Positions 35,305 through 45,510 are shown, counted from the stretch's first letter. The stretch is DNA of 64,000 nucleotides from Delftia sp. PS-11 (GCF_029870285.1 NZ_JACSYA010000015.1:1-64000); one strand, 5' to 3'. Translations and numbers: made by a program. The notes: generated by a model from the letters alone, not told the origin.

Positions 35305-36432
35305 TCAGATTCCAGCAGCCGCGTCCAGGAACACCTTGGCGCGGCGCGGTGTCACCACCAGAGTCTCCCCCTCGCGCAGGCCCATGTCCCGGAACAGCTG
35401 CGCAGGAATCTGCGCCTCTATCAGACCGCCCTCCTGGGCATTGTCCCTGCTTTCGGTGCCTTCCGAGGGAATAAGTTCCAGCCGTGCAATCGGGCCGACG
35501 ACAATGGCGCGCGCCAGCTGCACGACGATGCCTGTGGGGCGGCCCTGGGCATCGAGGTTCTGCCCCGGCGAGTAGCGCTCGACCTCCAGGTCGTGCGGGC
35601 GAACATAGGCAAAGGCCTGGCTGTCGCGGGCCTCCTTGACATCATGGCTGTCGAGCTGCGTGCCATCGTCCAGATAGACGCGGCCATCGCTGGCACGGCC
35701 CTTGAACAGATTGACATCCCCCAGAAAGCCGTAGACGAAGGGCGTTGCCGGGTTGTCCCAGACCTGCTGGGGCGTGCCTTCCTGCTCGATGCGACCACGG
35801 TTGATGACGACCACGCGGTCGGCGACTTCCAGCGCCTCCTCCTGGTCGTGGGTCACGAAGATCGAGGTCACATGCAGTTCGTCGTGCAGATGGCGCAGCC
35901 AGCGGCGCAGTTCCTTGCGCACCTTGGCATCGAGCGCGCCGAAGGGCTCGTCGAGCAGCAGCACCTTGGGCTCCACAGCCAGAGCGCGGGCCAGCGCAAT
36001 GCGCTGGCGCTGGCCGCCCGACAGCTGCGAAGGGAAGCGCTCGGCCACCCAGTCCAGCTGCACCAGCTTGAGCAGGCTCATCACCTTCTCGCGGATCTGG
36101 GCTTCGCTGGGGCGCTGGCTGCGCGGCTTGACGCGCAGGCCGAAGGCCACGTTCTCGAACACCGTCATGTGGCGGAACAGCGCGTAGTGCTGGAACACGA
36201 AACCCACGTTGCGGTCGCGCACATGGACATCGGTCGTGTCCTCGCCACTGAAGTGGATGCTGCCCACATCGGGCGTCTCCAGGCCCGCGATGATGCGCAG
36301 CAGCGTGGTCTTGCCGCAGCCCGAGGGCCCGAGCAGCGCGATGAGTTCGCCGGACTTGATGTCCAGGCTCACATCGCGCAGGGCCTGGAAATCGCCGAAC
36401 TGCTTGCTGACGTTGCGTATTTCAATGCTCAT
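35305..36432 (-). CDS. cysA: Sulfate/thiosulfate ABC transporter ATP-binding protein CysA
   Basis: A 375-residue ATPase. Walker A is [13 protein letters not shown], the signature [15 protein letters not shown], Walker [13 protein letters not shown] and the switch His is in [12 protein letters not shown]-terminal TOBE regulatory domain (~240-350) follows. N-terminus [18 protein letters not shown] is typical. It is the last gene of sbp-cysT-cysW-cysA and drives sulfate and thiosulfate import for cysteine synthesis; CysB control is expected but no site was identified. Confidence 0.96.
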   Translation of the reverse strand: MSIEIRNVSKQFGDFQALRDVSLDIKSGELIALLGPSGCGKTTLLRIIAGLETPDVGSIHFSGEDTTDVHVRDRNVGFVFQHYALFRHMTVFENVAFGLRVKPRSQRPSEAQIREKVMSLLKLVQLDWVAERFPSQLSGGQRQRIALARALAVEPKVLLLDEPFGALDAKVRKELRRWLRHLHDELHVTSIFVTHDQEEALEVADRVVVINRGRIEQEGTPQQVWDNPATPFVYGFLGDVNLFKGRASDGRVYLDDGTQLDSHDVKEARDSQAFAYVRPHDLEVERYSPGQNLDAQGRPTGIVVQLARAIVVGPIARLELIPSEGTESRDNAQEGGLIEAQIPAQLFRDMGLREGETLVVTPRRAKVFLDAAAGI

Positions 36433-36463
36433 GGTTTTGCTCTTTTATGGTCAGGACCGCGGC

Positions 36464-37450
36464 TCAGGACACCTGCGGCGCCTGCGTGGGGCGTTCGGGG
36501 GGCAGGTCGGCAGCAGCCTTGGCCTGCTGCTCTGCGCGCCACTCGGCCACCGACTTGATGATCAGGGTCACCAGGGCCAGCAGCGCCAGCAGCGAGGCGG
36601 CGGCAAAGGCTGCGACCGACTGGTACTCGTTGTAGAGAATCTCCACATGCAGCGGGATGGTGTTGGTCTGGCCCCGGATATGGCCGGAGACCACCGATAC
36701 GGCACCGAACTCGCCCATGGCGCGCGCATTGCACAGGATCACGCCGTACAGCAGGCCCCACTTGATATTGGGCACAGTCACCTTCCAGAAGGTCTGCCAG
36801 CCCGAGGCGCCCAGCACGATGGCGGCCTGCTCCTCGTCGCTGCCCTGGGCCTGCATCAGCGGGATCAGCTCACGCGCGATGAAGGGGAAGGTCACGAACA
36901 CGGTGGCCAGCACGATGCCGGGCACGGCAAAGATGATCTTGATGTCGTGCTCCGCCAGCCAGGGGCCAAGCCAGCCCTGCGCGCCGAACACCAGCACATA
37001 CATCAGGCCCGCCACCACGGGCGAGATCGAGAACGGAAGATCGATCAGCGTGATCAGGAAAGCCTTGCCACGGAAGTTGAACTTGGCAATGCACCAGGCA
37101 GCGGCCACGCCGAACACCAGGTTCAGCGGCACGGCAATCAGCGCCGTGATCACAGTCAGCCGGATCGCCGACCAGGCATCGGGCTCCTGCAGGCCCGCCA
37201 CATAGGCATCCCAGCCCTTGCGCAGCGCCTCGGTGAAAACGGCGGCCAGCGGCAGCACGAGAAACAGCCCGATGAAGGCCAGTGCCAGGCCCGTGAGAAT
37301 CCAGCGCACGGCGCGCGGCTCGGTGGTCGAGAGCTTTTCAGGGCGGGCGCCGGCCTTGGGCGCCGTGAGCCTGTAGGCCAGCACGGCCAGCACCAGCACG
37401 GCGCCGATGATCTTGAGCAAAAAGCTCTCCTGTTGCGACAACTCGATCAT
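36464..37450 (-). CDS. cysW: Sulfate ABC transporter permease CysW
   Basis: A 328-residue inner-membrane permease with six to seven helices. The binding-protein-dependent transport (EAA) loop reads [20 protein letters not shown]. The start ATG at 37450 overlaps the cysT stop as ATGA (37447-37450), giving translational coupling. The C-terminus carries a Pro/Ala-rich tail ([17 protein letters not shown]). It forms the membrane channel with CysT. Confidence 0.95.
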   Translation of the reverse strand: MIELSQQESFLLKIIGAVLVLAVLAYRLTAPKAGARPEKLSTTEPRAVRWILTGLALAFIGLFLVLPLAAVFTEALRKGWDAYVAGLQEPDAWSAIRLTVITALIAVPLNLVFGVAAAWCIAKFNFRGKAFLITLIDLPFSISPVVAGLMYVLVFGAQGWLGPWLAEHDIKIIFAVPGIVLATVFVTFPFIARELIPLMQAQGSDEEQAAIVLGASGWQTFWKVTVPNIKWGLLYGVILCNARAMGEFGAVSVVSGHIRGQTNTIPLHVEILYNEYQSVAAFAAASLLALLALVTLIIKSVAEWRAEQQAKAAADLPPERPTQAPQVS

Positions 37451-38352
37451 GCGCCCCCCGAATGCTTGCGCTGCCATGCCTGCAGCACATTGATGACCAG
37501 CAGCATGACAAAGGAAAACAGCAGCATCATCACGGCCACGGCCGTAGCACCCGCGTAGTCGTACTGCTCCAGCTTGCCGATGATGATCAGCGGCGTGATC
37601 TCAGAAATCATGGGCATGTTGCCGGCAATGAAAATCACCGAACCGTACTCGCCGATGGCGCGCGCGAAGGCCATGGCAAAGCCCGTCATCAGCGCAGGCA
37701 TGATGGCCGGCAGGATGACCTTGTAGAAAATCTGCCAGCGCGAGGCGCCCAGACTGGTGGCCGCTTCTTCCAGCTCTTTTTCCGAGTCTTCGAGCACGGG
37801 CTGCACCGTGCGCACCACGAAAGGCAGGCCGATGAAGATCAGCGCGATGACCACACCGTTCGGGTTGAAGGCCAGCTGGATGCCGCGCGGCTCCAGGTAC
37901 TGCCCGACCCAGCCATTGCCGGCCAGCAGCGCCGTCAGCGAGATGCCGGCCACAGCCGTGGGCAGCGCAAACGGCAGATCGACCAGGGCATCGACGATCT
38001 TCTTGCCGGGAAACTGGTAGCGCACCAGCACCCAGGCGATCAGCAGGCCGAACACCAGGTTCACGCAGGCCGCCAGGAAAGAGGCACCAAAGGTCAGCCG
38101 GTACGATGCCACCACGCGCGGTGAGGCCACGGCGTCCCAGAACTGGGTCCAGGTCAGCGAAAAAGTCTTGAACAGCAGTGCCGACAGCGGGATCAGCACG
38201 ATCAGGCTCAAATAAAACAGCGTATAGCCCAAGGTCAGCCCGAAGCCGGGCAGAACGCGCTTGGCGCCGCGCCCCCCGCGTGCCGCACCGGAGGGTGCGG
38301 GCGCGGAGGCGTCGGCGCCAGGCCTTGGGCTGGTCGGAACGGCAGACACCAT
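37447..38352 (-). CDS. cysT: Sulfate ABC transporter permease CysT
   Basis: A 301-residue permease (also called CysU) with six helices and the EAA loop [21 protein letters not shown] 30-residue Gly/Ala/Pro-rich cytoplasmic start precedes the first helix ([20 protein letters not shown]). The ATG at 38352 is preferred over an in-frame TTG at 38364, because a GGAA site lies just upstream of it. Second gene of the sulfate operon, 72 bases after the binding protein. Confidence 0.94.
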   Translation of the reverse strand: MVSAVPTSPRPGADASAPAPSGAARGGRGAKRVLPGFGLTLGYTLFYLSLIVLIPLSALLFKTFSLTWTQFWDAVASPRVVASYRLTFGASFLAACVNLVFGLLIAWVLVRYQFPGKKIVDALVDLPFALPTAVAGISLTALLAGNGWVGQYLEPRGIQLAFNPNGVVIALIFIGLPFVVRTVQPVLEDSEKELEEAATSLGASRWQIFYKVILPAIMPALMTGFAMAFARAIGEYGSVIFIAGNMPMISEITPLIIIGKLEQYDYAGATAVAVMMLLFSFVMLLVINVLQAWQRKHSGGA

Positions 38353-38424
38353 GTTGGATTCCAAATCAGCCAGTGGGGAAGATTGCGCCGGAGGCGGGCG
38401 TTGCCGCCGCCGGCATGCTTGTGC

Positions 38425-39426
38425 TTACTTGCCGGGCGCGTAGATCTTGTCGAACTGCCCGCCATCGTTGAAATGTACCTTCTGCGCCTCGGACAGCGAG
38501 CCGAAGTACTTGCCCACGGTGAACAGCTTGATGGGCTTGAACAGATCGGCATGCTTTTTGAGCACCGCTTCGGAGCGCGGGCGCAGCGCATGCTGGGCCG
38601 CGATTTCCTGGGCCTCGTCGGAATACAGCCAGGCCAGGTAGTCCTTGGCCAGTTGGCCCGTACCCTTTTTGGCTGCCGTGCGCTCGACCACGGCCACAGG
38701 GTTCTCGGCCACGATGGAGACCGAGGGGTGGATGGCATCGACCTTGCCCTGGCCAAATTCGCGGTCCACGGACAGCACCTCCGACTCGAAGGTAATCAGC
38801 ACGTCGCCGATATTGCGCTGCAGGAAGATACTGGTCGCATCGCGGCCACCCTTGCCCAGCACGGGAACGTTCTTGTACAGCTGCTGCACGAACTCGGCAG
38901 CCTGCGCATCGGTGCCACCCTTCTCGCGCACGGAGCCCCAGGCGGCCAGATAGGCATAGCGGCCATTGCCGCCGGTCTTGGGGTTGACCACGACGACCTT
39001 CACATCGGGGCGGATCAGATCGTTCCAGTCCTTGATGTTCTTGGGGTTGCCATTGCGCACCAGGAACAGCATGGTCGAGGTGGTCGGCGATGCGTCATGG
39101 GGGAATTTCTTGGTCCAGTCCTTGGCCACCACGCCGCTGTCGGCCAGGAACTGCACATCGGTCGTGGTGTTGAAGGTCACCACGTCGGCAGCCAGCCCGT
39201 CGTTGACGGCACGGGCCTGCGCGCTGGAGCCGCCGTGCGACTGGTCCACCTTGACCTCCACGCCCTTGGTCTTCTTGTAGTGGGCAATGAAAGCTGCGTT
39301 GTAGTCCTTGTAGAACTCACGCGCCACGTCATAGGAAACGTTGAGCAGCTGGTTCTGCGCAGATGCCGCTCCGGCGGCAGCCAGCGCGAGAGTCGCCAAC
39401 AAAGTCTTGAGCTTCAAAGAATGCAT
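38425..39426 (-). CDS. sbp: Sulfate ABC transporter substrate-binding protein
   Basis: A 333-residue periplasmic sulfate-binding protein. The signal peptide ends ALAAAGAASAQ. The mature N-terminus LLNVSYDVAREFYKDYNAAF and the anion-contact segments DQSHGGSSAQARAV and NPKTGGNGRYAYLAAWG are characteristic of Sbp/CysP. Start 39426 is set by the signal peptide; the frame is open upstream. It is the first gene of the operon and faces a 143-base AT-rich promoter region (39427-39569). Confidence 0.95.
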   Translation of the reverse strand: MHSLKLKTLLATLALAAAGAASAQNQLLNVSYDVAREFYKDYNAAFIAHYKKTKGVEVKVDQSHGGSSAQARAVNDGLAADVVTFNTTTDVQFLADSGVVAKDWTKKFPHDASPTTSTMLFLVRNGNPKNIKDWNDLIRPDVKVVVVNPKTGGNGRYAYLAAWGSVREKGGTDAQAAEFVQQLYKNVPVLGKGGRDATSIFLQRNIGDVLITFESEVLSVDREFGQGKVDAIHPSVSIVAENPVAVVERTAAKKGTGQLAKDYLAWLYSDEAQEIAAQHALRPRSEAVLKKHADLFKPIKLFTVGKYFGSLSEAQKVHFNDGGQFDKIYAPGK

Positions 39427-39569
39427 GTTTCGCTGCCTTTTCTGGTGCAATGTGTACCGGCATGGGTCCACAGATGAGCGCATTGTGCGAAAACGTTCTT
39501 AAAACTCAAAAGACTATATTTTTGTTTGTTAATGGCCTGATCAAATATAAGAACCCGGCAAGGTGCTTC

Positions 39570-40196
39570 TCACAGGGATGCCGCCAGCACGCTGGCGCAG
39601 TGCTGGCCCAGGACTGCATCAGGCAGTGCGGGCGCCACAGGGGCCAGGGCCTGCACCGGCTGCCAGAGATTTCCGGCCAGCAGCGACTGCAAAAGCGCCA
39701 GCCCCAGGGGCCATTCGCCAAAGCCTGACTCGATGTTGATGTGGCCGGCATTTTGCAGGCGCACGAACTCGCTGCCCCAGGCGCGCGCGTAGGCGCCAGC
39801 GCGGCGGATCGGACAATAGGGATCATTGCTGCTGGCCACCAGCACGCTGCGGTACGGCAACGGCGCATAGGGCACAGGCGCAAAGTCCGCCAGCTGCGCC
39901 CGGCGTTCGGGATCGGCAGGCGCCACCAGCAATGCGCCCTGAACACGCGCATTGGCCTCGGGCCCCATGTGCGCAGCCGTGATACAGCCCAGGCTGTGCG
40001 CCACGATCACCACCGGCCCGGGCCGCGACAGCACCTGGGCCTCCAGCGCGGCCACCCAGGGTGCACGGTGCGGCACGATCCAGTCCGCCTGCTCCACACG
40101 TTCGGCATGGGGCAACTGCTCGGCCCACAGGCTTTGCCAGTGGCCGGGGCCTGAGTTGCGCCATCCTGGCACGATGACGATACGGTGGGGGGTCAT
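39570..40196 (-). CDS. RBBP9/YdeN-type alpha/beta hydrolase
   Basis: A 208-residue serine hydrolase. The first strand IVIVPGWRNSGPGHWQSLW is the hallmark of the RBBP9/YdeN family. The nucleophile is in VVIVAHSLGC, the Asp in VASSNDPYCP, and the His in NAGHINIESGFGEWP. Activity unknown; relatives are small-ester hydrolases. Start 40196 has an AGGAG site. It faces the same way as the sulfate operon downstream but is separated from it by the operon's promoter region. Confidence 0.88.
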   Translation of the reverse strand: MTPHRIVIVPGWRNSGPGHWQSLWAEQLPHAERVEQADWIVPHRAPWVAALEAQVLSRPGPVVIVAHSLGCITAAHMGPEANARVQGALLVAPADPERRAQLADFAPVPYAPLPYRSVLVASSNDPYCPIRRAGAYARAWGSEFVRLQNAGHINIESGFGEWPLGLALLQSLLAGNLWQPVQALAPVAPALPDAVLGQHCASVLAASL

Positions 40197-40301
40197 GGAT
40201 TCTCCTGGGCTGTCCCATATGGACACTGGCCCGGATTGTGAAGACCGCCGCCGCAAAACCCAACGAACGTTTTGTTGTTTTCTTATGGCCTGCGGCCCGT
40301 G

Positions 40302-41231
40302 TCAGGCAGCACCTGCCGCCTGCCGCGCCGCCATGGTGTTGCGCCCCGGAACGGTCTCGCCCAGAAAGTCCAGGAAATGCCGCACGGCTGGCGCCAGGCC
40401 CCGGCGCGAAGGGAACACGGCATGCACGATGCCTTGGGGAGGCTGCCAGCCCGGCAGCAGGTGCACCAGGCGGCCGCTGGCCAGCTCCTCATGGCACATA
40501 TAGTCGGGCAGCCAGCACATGCCGCTGCCGGCCAGCGCCGCGAACTTGAGCGTGAGCAGGTCATCGACCACGTAGCGCGGCTGCAGCTGCAGCCGCTGCT
40601 CGCGGCCATCAGGCCCCACCAGCAGCAAACTGGACTGGCCATCCACGGCCGACATGGCCATGCTGTCCAGGTGCTGCAGGTCCGCCAAAGTGCGCGGCGT
40701 ACCCTGTCGCTCCAGCAGCTCGGGGCTGGCAACCAGGATCTGGCGTGCGACATCGAGCCGCTTGACCACCATGGAGCCGCTGTCATCCAGGCTGGGACGC
40801 ACACGCAGCGCCACATCGACGCCCTCCTCGACCAGATTCACGGGCCGGTTGGTCACCTGCATCTCGACCTGCACCAGCGGGCAGCGCTGCAGAAATTGCG
40901 GCATCAGCTCGCCCAGCACCGTTTGGGCCAGTGTGACCGGACAGCTCACACGGATGGTGCCGCGCGGCTCGGTCTGCACCTCGGCCACGGTATCGGCGGC
41001 GGCCAGTGCTGCATCGCGCATGGCCTGGCAGTGGCGCAGATAGGCCTCGCCCACCTGCGTCAGCGACAGCTTGCGTGTGGTGCGCTGCAGCAGACGCACA
41101 CCCAGGCGCGCCTCCAGTTCGGCCACGCGCCGCGACAGCCGCGACTTGGGGATGCCCAGCGCCCGCCCGGCAGATGCGAAGCCGCCACGCTCAACCACTT
41201 CGGCGAAATACAGCATGTCATTGAGATCCAT
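40302..41231 (-). CDS. LysR-family regulator divergent from azoR
   Basis: A 309-residue LysR protein of the CrgA/YhaJ-like group. The helix-turn-helix is LYFAEVVERGGFASAGRALG, followed by IPKSRLSRRVAELEARLG. The effector domain begins GTIRVSCPVTLAQTVLGELM. ATG 41231 is preferred to the GTG directly before it. It is divergent from the azoreductase across 175 bases, the usual arrangement in which such regulators respond to quinone- or aromatic-type inducers and control the oxidoreductase. Confidence 0.92.
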   Translation of the reverse strand: MDLNDMLYFAEVVERGGFASAGRALGIPKSRLSRRVAELEARLGVRLLQRTTRKLSLTQVGEAYLRHCQAMRDAALAAADTVAEVQTEPRGTIRVSCPVTLAQTVLGELMPQFLQRCPLVQVEMQVTNRPVNLVEEGVDVALRVRPSLDDSGSMVVKRLDVARQILVASPELLERQGTPRTLADLQHLDSMAMSAVDGQSSLLLVGPDGREQRLQLQPRYVVDDLLTLKFAALAGSGMCWLPDYMCHEELASGRLVHLLPGWQPPQGIVHAVFPSRRGLAPAVRHFLDFLGETVPGRNTMAARQAAGAA

Positions 41232-41406
41232 CACCGTCGCACACCCTCCGGAGCACTTATTGATTTCAAATTCAGGACAATCTATCGCAAGTTCGGAGAC
41301 TTTTCAAAGAATACGCCCCAATTCACAATAGCATCCATCATCAGCCGCAACGACTTTTCAGGCCAGCGGCACCGAACACACCCTGTACCCTTCTGGAGCC
41401 TTTCTC

Positions 41407-42030
41407 ATGCAAGTGCTGCACATCGACTCTTCCATCACCGGCACCGCTTCGGTGTCCCGCCAGCTGACCGCCCAGACCGTTGCGGCCCTGGTGGCAGCCA
41501 ACCCCGGCGCCAAGGTGGACTACCTGGATCTGGCCGTGAACGCCCCCGACCACCTGAGCGCCGTGTCGCTGGGCTTTCGCACCGGCCAGGCCGCTTCCAC
41601 CGAAGCAGAGCGTGCACAGAACGCCATCTCCGAAGCCCTGGTGACCCAGTTCCTGGCGGCCGACGTGGTCGTCGTGGGCGCACCGTTCTACAACTTCACC
41701 ATTCCCAGCCAGCTCAAGGCCTGGATCGACCGTATCGCCCAGGCTGGCCGCACTTTCCGCTATACCGCAGCGGGCCCCGAAGGCCTGGCCAAGGGCAAGA
41801 AGGTCATCATCGCTTCCACGCGCGGCGGCGTCTACTCGACCAGCGAAATGGGCCAGGCCCTGGAGCACCAGGAAAGCTATCTGAAGACGGTGTTCGGCTT
41901 CCTGGGCATCACCGATGTGAGCATCGTGCGCGCCGAAGGCGTGGCCATGGGCGAAGAGTCCAAGGCCAAGGCGCTGGCTTCGGCACAGAATGACATCGCA
42001 GCCCTGCAAGGCGCCGCCGTGGCTGCCTGA
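41407..42030 (+). CDS. azoR: FMN-dependent NADH:quinone/azo oxidoreductase AzoR
   Basis: A 207-residue flavodoxin-fold enzyme. FMN-phosphate binding is at [13 protein letters not shown] near the N-terminus, followed by [19 protein letters not shown] and the isoalloxazine loop STRGGVYS, all AzoR signatures. It reduces quinones and azo dyes by two electrons using NADH and protects against electrophiles. Regulated, by inference, by the divergent LysR gene. Length matches the family (about 200 residues). Confidence 0.94.
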   Translation: MQVLHIDSSITGTASVSRQLTAQTVAALVAANPGAKVDYLDLAVNAPDHLSAVSLGFRTGQAASTEAERAQNAISEALVTQFLAADVVVVGAPFYNFTIPSQLKAWIDRIAQAGRTFRYTAAGPEGLAKGKKVIIASTRGGVYSTSEMGQALEHQESYLKTVFGFLGITDVSIVRAEGVAMGEESKAKALASAQNDIAALQGAAVAA

Positions 42031-42140
42031 TCCCGGCAGGCACCGCTGAAAAGCAGCATGCCCCGCTGGTGCGCCATGCGCCTGCGGGGCATTGATTTTT
42101 TCAGGGCGCAGCCACCACCGCTGCCGCCCCGTGCATTTCT

Positions 42141-43040
42141 TCAGTCCCAGCGCTGGTTGGACGTGCCTGCGCAAGGCCACATGATGACCGGCTGCCCGGG
42201 CCGGGCATTGCCGCCTTCGATATCCAGGCACTGGCCACCGGCAAAGCGGCTGCGGATCTGGCCCCGGCTCCATTCCCATTTCTGGTTGGGCTGGTTGCGG
42301 CACTCCCAGGCGATCACGCGGGCGCCGCTGCGCGTATTGCCGCCCGCCACGTCCAGGCACAGATTGCCCACGCGCAGTTCGCCATCACGTGTATAGGTAA
42401 AGCGCTGGTTCTCGCTGCCCGCGCAGCGGTAGACGATCAGTTCATTGCCTGGCCGCACGCCACCAGACACATCCAGGCACAGGCCGTTCTGGCCGCGGAT
42501 CTGCTGGCCACCCCAGGAAGAATTGCCAGGCTGCGGGTATCCGGGGTATCCCGGCTGGGGATAACCGGGCTGAGGATAGCCAGGCTGCGGGTAGCCGGGA
42601 TAGCCGGGGTTGCGACCATCATCGTAAGGCGGATAGTCGTTGCGGTCACGGCTGCCCCTGTCGTCGTCGCTGCGGCTGGCCAGGATGGCTGCGCCAGCGA
42701 TGGCCACCATGGCTGCGCCCGCGATCCAGGCCCCGGTATGGTCCTTTTCCTCGCTGGCGCTCTGGCCGCCATCCTGGGTCATCACGCGAAACCGCGCGCC
42801 ACAGCCATCACGGACCCACAGTTCCCGGCGCCCCAGGTCATAGCCCCAGCTGCGGTCGAGCACGCAACTGCCCGCCAGCGGCCGCACCATCTGGACTTCC
42901 TGTGCATCGTCGGGCAGCCGGTGCGACTGGTATCTGCCATTGGACAGCAGCTCCAGCGTTTGTTCGCCCGCCTGCACGGGAATGGCCGGCAGCACGAAGG
43001 AGCTGGCCAGCACGAGAGAGATGCATTGCTTGATTCGCAT
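42141..43040 (-). CDS. DUF3011-ricin-type lectin envelope protein with PGYPQ repeats
   Basis: A 299-residue protein of unusual build. A signal peptide (residues 1-24, ending PVQAG) is followed by a DUF3011-like module (GSCVLDRSWGYDLGRRELWV, then RDGCGARFRV). One hydrophobic helix (AWIAGAAMVAIAGAAILA) is next, then a proline-rich linker of GYPQP units (~143-175). It ends with a ricin-type beta-trefoil of at least two QxW-like repeats (CLDVSGG, CLDVAGG, CLDIEGG each followed by QRF/QKW/QRW). This suggests a periplasmic or surface carbohydrate-binding protein held to the membrane mid-chain. Ligand and role unknown. Confidence 0.8.
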   Translation of the reverse strand: MRIKQCISLVLASSFVLPAIPVQAGEQTLELLSNGRYQSHRLPDDAQEVQMVRPLAGSCVLDRSWGYDLGRRELWVRDGCGARFRVMTQDGGQSASEEKDHTGAWIAGAAMVAIAGAAILASRSDDDRGSRDRNDYPPYDDGRNPGYPGYPQPGYPQPGYPQPGYPGYPQPGNSSWGGQQIRGQNGLCLDVSGGVRPGNELIVYRCAGSENQRFTYTRDGELRVGNLCLDVAGGNTRSGARVIAWECRNQPNQKWEWSRGQIRSRFAGGQCLDIEGGNARPGQPVIMWPCAGTSNQRWD

Positions 43041-43260
43041 GGGTTGGTATTCCTTTGCCGCCAGGCCGGGTCAAGGCAGATTGCTGCGGCACATATCCTC
43101 CAACGTCCCAGCACGGCAAAAGTTGACCGCGCCGCTGGCCCGGAACTTTCACGGCACTGCCCGCTCCAAGAATCTCCCGCTGGAAAGATCCCAAGCATAA
43201 CAACCCAGTCCACATGCCACGCGCCCCTGGCGCGCCTGTTTTCATGAGGTGACCACCGTT

Positions 43261-43530
43261 ATGCAATGTCCTGCCTGCCGCGACGCCATGCTGCTCATTA
43301 CCGAGCGGCAGAACATCGAAATCGACTACTGCCCCCAATGCCGTGGAGTCTGGCTTGACCGGGGCGAACTGGACAAGCTCATCGAAAGATCGGTCGCAGC
43401 CATGCCGCAGACGCAGGCACGCAGCAGCCCTCCTTCAAGGGACACCCGGGACCACAGGGAGTACCGGGAGCATGATGGCCACCGGCGCAAGAAGCGCGAG
43501 GGCTTTCTGTCCGACCTCTTCGACTTCTGA
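43261..43530 (+). CDS. TFIIB-type zinc-ribbon protein
   Basis: An 89-residue protein. The N-terminal zinc ribbon has two CxxC pairs (CPACRDAMLL and CPQCRGVWLDRGELDKL), the zf-TFIIB signature. The C-terminal half is basic and Arg/His-rich (REYREHDGHRRKKREGFLSD) and ends LFDF. ATG 43261 sits the right distance after AGGTGA; a GTG 12 bases upstream is part of that site. Proteins of this family are widespread and uncharacterised; nucleic-acid binding is likely. Confidence 0.85.
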   Translation: MQCPACRDAMLLITERQNIEIDYCPQCRGVWLDRGELDKLIERSVAAMPQTQARSSPPSRDTRDHREYREHDGHRRKKREGFLSDLFDF

Positions 43531-43539
43531 ACCGGACAT

Positions 43540-44631
43540 TCAGCCCAGCGCAGCCAGCGGATGCGAATGCGCAGGCCAGGGACTGTCAAAGAAAGCGTGC
43601 CACTGCGGCCCGGCCACCTCCTCGATGCGCGAGGGACTCCAGCGCGGGCTGTGATCCTTGTCCACGGCAAGCGCCCGGATGCCTTCCAGCGTTTCGCTCT
43701 GGCCAGGGCGCAGGTAAAAGCAGTGGCGCACCATGTCGCGCTCCATGCGCAGGTCCTGGGCCAGCGTCATGCCACGCGCGCGGCGGATCTGCTCCAGAAC
43801 CACATGCAGCATCAACGGGGAGCGCTTGCGCAGCGTGGCCGCCGTGTGCTGCGCCCAGTCGGCAGCGTCGGCCTCCAGCGCAGCCACCATGGCTCCAACA
43901 GTGGGCAGCGCAAAAAAACGGTCGATCTCGCCGCGAGGCTGTGCACAGGGCACGGCAGGCGCAGAAAAACGGGACTTCACCAGCACCTCGACAGCTGCTG
44001 CATCGGCAAAGCCGCCAGCAGCCAGTGCATCCCACAGCGCGGTCTGCTGCGCCGAAGGCAGATAACCATCGGCCAGGCCGAACTCCAGCGCATCCGCCGC
44101 GCCAATCACATCTCCCGTCAATGCCAGCCATTCACCGGCATGACCGGGACAGCGCGACAGGAAGTAGCCCCCTCCCACATCGGGGAACAGGCCGATGGCG
44201 GTCTCGGGCATGGCCATCTTGGTGCGTTCGGTGACGATGCGCAGCGTGCCCCCCTGGCTGATGCCCATGCCGCCGCCCATGACAATGCCGTCCATGAAGG
44301 CGATATAAGGCTTGCCAAAAGTGTGGATCAGATGGTTGAGCGCGTATTCCTCCGTAAAGAAGTCTTCAAGCTGCGGATTGCCCGCACTGCCTGCGGCATG
44401 CAGAAACCGGATATCACCGCCTGCGCAGAAAGCGCCAAACGGCCCTTCCTTGCCCATGCCGCGCACCGCTACCGCCAGCACCTCATCATTTTTTTGCCAG
44501 GCCAGCAGCGTGGCCATCAATTCCCGCACCATTCCCAGAGACAGCGCATTGAGCGCTTTGGGACGGTTGAGAGTGATCATGCCAATGCGGCCCCGCACCT
44601 CGCTGAGGACTTCGCTGGCGGCTCCCGTCAT
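43540..44631 (-). CDS. Enoyl-CoA hydratase/isomerase family protein (3-hydroxyisobutyryl-CoA hydrolase-like)
   Basis: A 363-residue ECH_2 crotonase-fold enzyme, longer than hydratases (about 260) and matching HIBYL-CoA hydrolases. The oxyanion segments are FCAGGDIRFL and DGIVMGGGMGIS, the catalytic Glu lies in PETAIGLFPDVGGGYFLSR, and the C-terminal extension ends WSPSRIEEV. It would release 3-hydroxyisobutyrate from its CoA ester in valine breakdown. A perfect AAAGGAG site precedes the start. Single gene, no valine-pathway neighbours. Confidence 0.88.
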   Translation of the reverse strand: MTGAASEVLSEVRGRIGMITLNRPKALNALSLGMVRELMATLLAWQKNDEVLAVAVRGMGKEGPFGAFCAGGDIRFLHAAGSAGNPQLEDFFTEEYALNHLIHTFGKPYIAFMDGIVMGGGMGISQGGTLRIVTERTKMAMPETAIGLFPDVGGGYFLSRCPGHAGEWLALTGDVIGAADALEFGLADGYLPSAQQTALWDALAAGGFADAAAVEVLVKSRFSAPAVPCAQPRGEIDRFFALPTVGAMVAALEADAADWAQHTAATLRKRSPLMLHVVLEQIRRARGMTLAQDLRMERDMVRHCFYLRPGQSETLEGIRALAVDKDHSPRWSPSRIEEVAGPQWHAFFDSPWPAHSHPLAALG

Positions 44632-44997
44632 AACTTGCTCCTTTGGTTTTCATGGCAGCCCCAGGGCACAGGGGCGCAGAGCAGCAACCATAGCGGAAAA
44701 ACACGAATCGCCACTGACACGCAGGTGCCAATTCGCGCAATCCCACCGCCGGATACCCGCAAACGGCCAGGCCACAGGCTCTGACCCGGGGCGCATATGG
44801 AAACAGTCATTGCCATCTGCCCCCAGCAAAGTACAGGGTTTGCATGCAATGGTTCTGCCAGCCTGCCAGAATGCATGCCTGATAACACGACAAGAGCCGC
44901 AATCACGCCTGCAGCGGACCTTGCCCCCAGCGTCCAGGACACAGAAATGTCATTCAGCAGACGCAATCAAAACAGTAGCATTGTGTAGCATCCCTCC
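44632..44997. other. 366-base region without a recognised gene
   Basis: This holds the promoter of the ECH-family gene on the minus strand and of the small membrane protein at 44998. The plus-strand frame at 44797-44988 has no ribosome site, family similarity or compositional support and is not called. I see no repeats or RNA structure here. Confidence 0.5.
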
Positions 44998-45435
44998 ATG
45001 CCACCACCTATACCCCGCCCCATCGGCCGCACGCCATCCGACGAGAATCTGGTGATCACCGTGATCGCGCTGTCGCTGCTGACAAGCACGGTCCTGGGCA
45101 TCGGCATCTACCAATTTCTGCAATACCAGCACCAGCAGGACCAGGAGCGCCTGAACTCCCGCGCCTACCGCAGCTATGTGCGCCACACCGATCAGGAACA
45201 GATACAGACCACTGCGCCCGAGCAGACACCCGAGCCGCCTTCCCTTGCGCGCCAGCCCAGCCAGGCGCAAATCAACCAGGACATGACACGCAAGCTGCTC
45301 TCCCATCCTGGCGTGATCCCGGAAGCCGGCTTTACAGCACCAGGCGTACGCTCGACCGGCGTGCTCATCATCGATGCCATCGACCAGGCCAAGGCCCGCG
45401 AGAAGGCACAGGCACTCCAGCGCCCACCCTCCTGA
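44998..45435 (+). CDS. Hypothetical single-pass membrane protein
   Basis: A 145-residue protein not recognised as a family member. A short Pro-rich N-terminus is followed by one membrane helix (residues ~18-41, NLVITVIALSLLTSTVLGIG). A Gln/Glu-rich, probably coiled or disordered tail of about 100 residues follows, with HQQDQERLN and QAKAREKAQAL segments. The tail is probably periplasmic by the positive-inside rule. Evidence that it is real: correct codon bias, an ATG 11 bases after the gap, and an intrinsic terminator 28 bases downstream of its stop. Confidence 0.6.
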   Translation: MPPPIPRPIGRTPSDENLVITVIALSLLTSTVLGIGIYQFLQYQHQQDQERLNSRAYRSYVRHTDQEQIQTTAPEQTPEPPSLARQPSQAQINQDMTRKLLSHPGVIPEAGFTAPGVRSTGVLIIDAIDQAKAREKAQALQRPPS

Positions 45436-45462
45436 TACAACCAGCCTGAACGCCACCGCACA

Positions 45463-45510
45463 CCAGGGGCGGCCTCTCGCGCACTGCGGGAAGGCCGTGC
45501 CCTGGTTTTT
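45463..45510 (+). terminator. Intrinsic terminator after the small membrane protein gene
   Basis: CCAGGGGCGGCC (45463-45474) pairs with GGCCGTGCCCTGG (45493-45505), with one bulge, and is followed directly by TTTTTCTTT. Standard rho-independent layout for plus-strand transcription ending at 45435. Confidence 0.75.

Noticed and set aside
42520..42610. Short direct repeats that might suggest a CRISPR array
   Set aside because: They are coding repeats for GYPQP units with no spacers of constant length. No CRISPR array or cas gene was seen anywhere in the window.
44797..44988. A 63-codon plus-strand open frame
   Set aside because: No ribosome site, no family similarity, and it ends just before a better supported gene.
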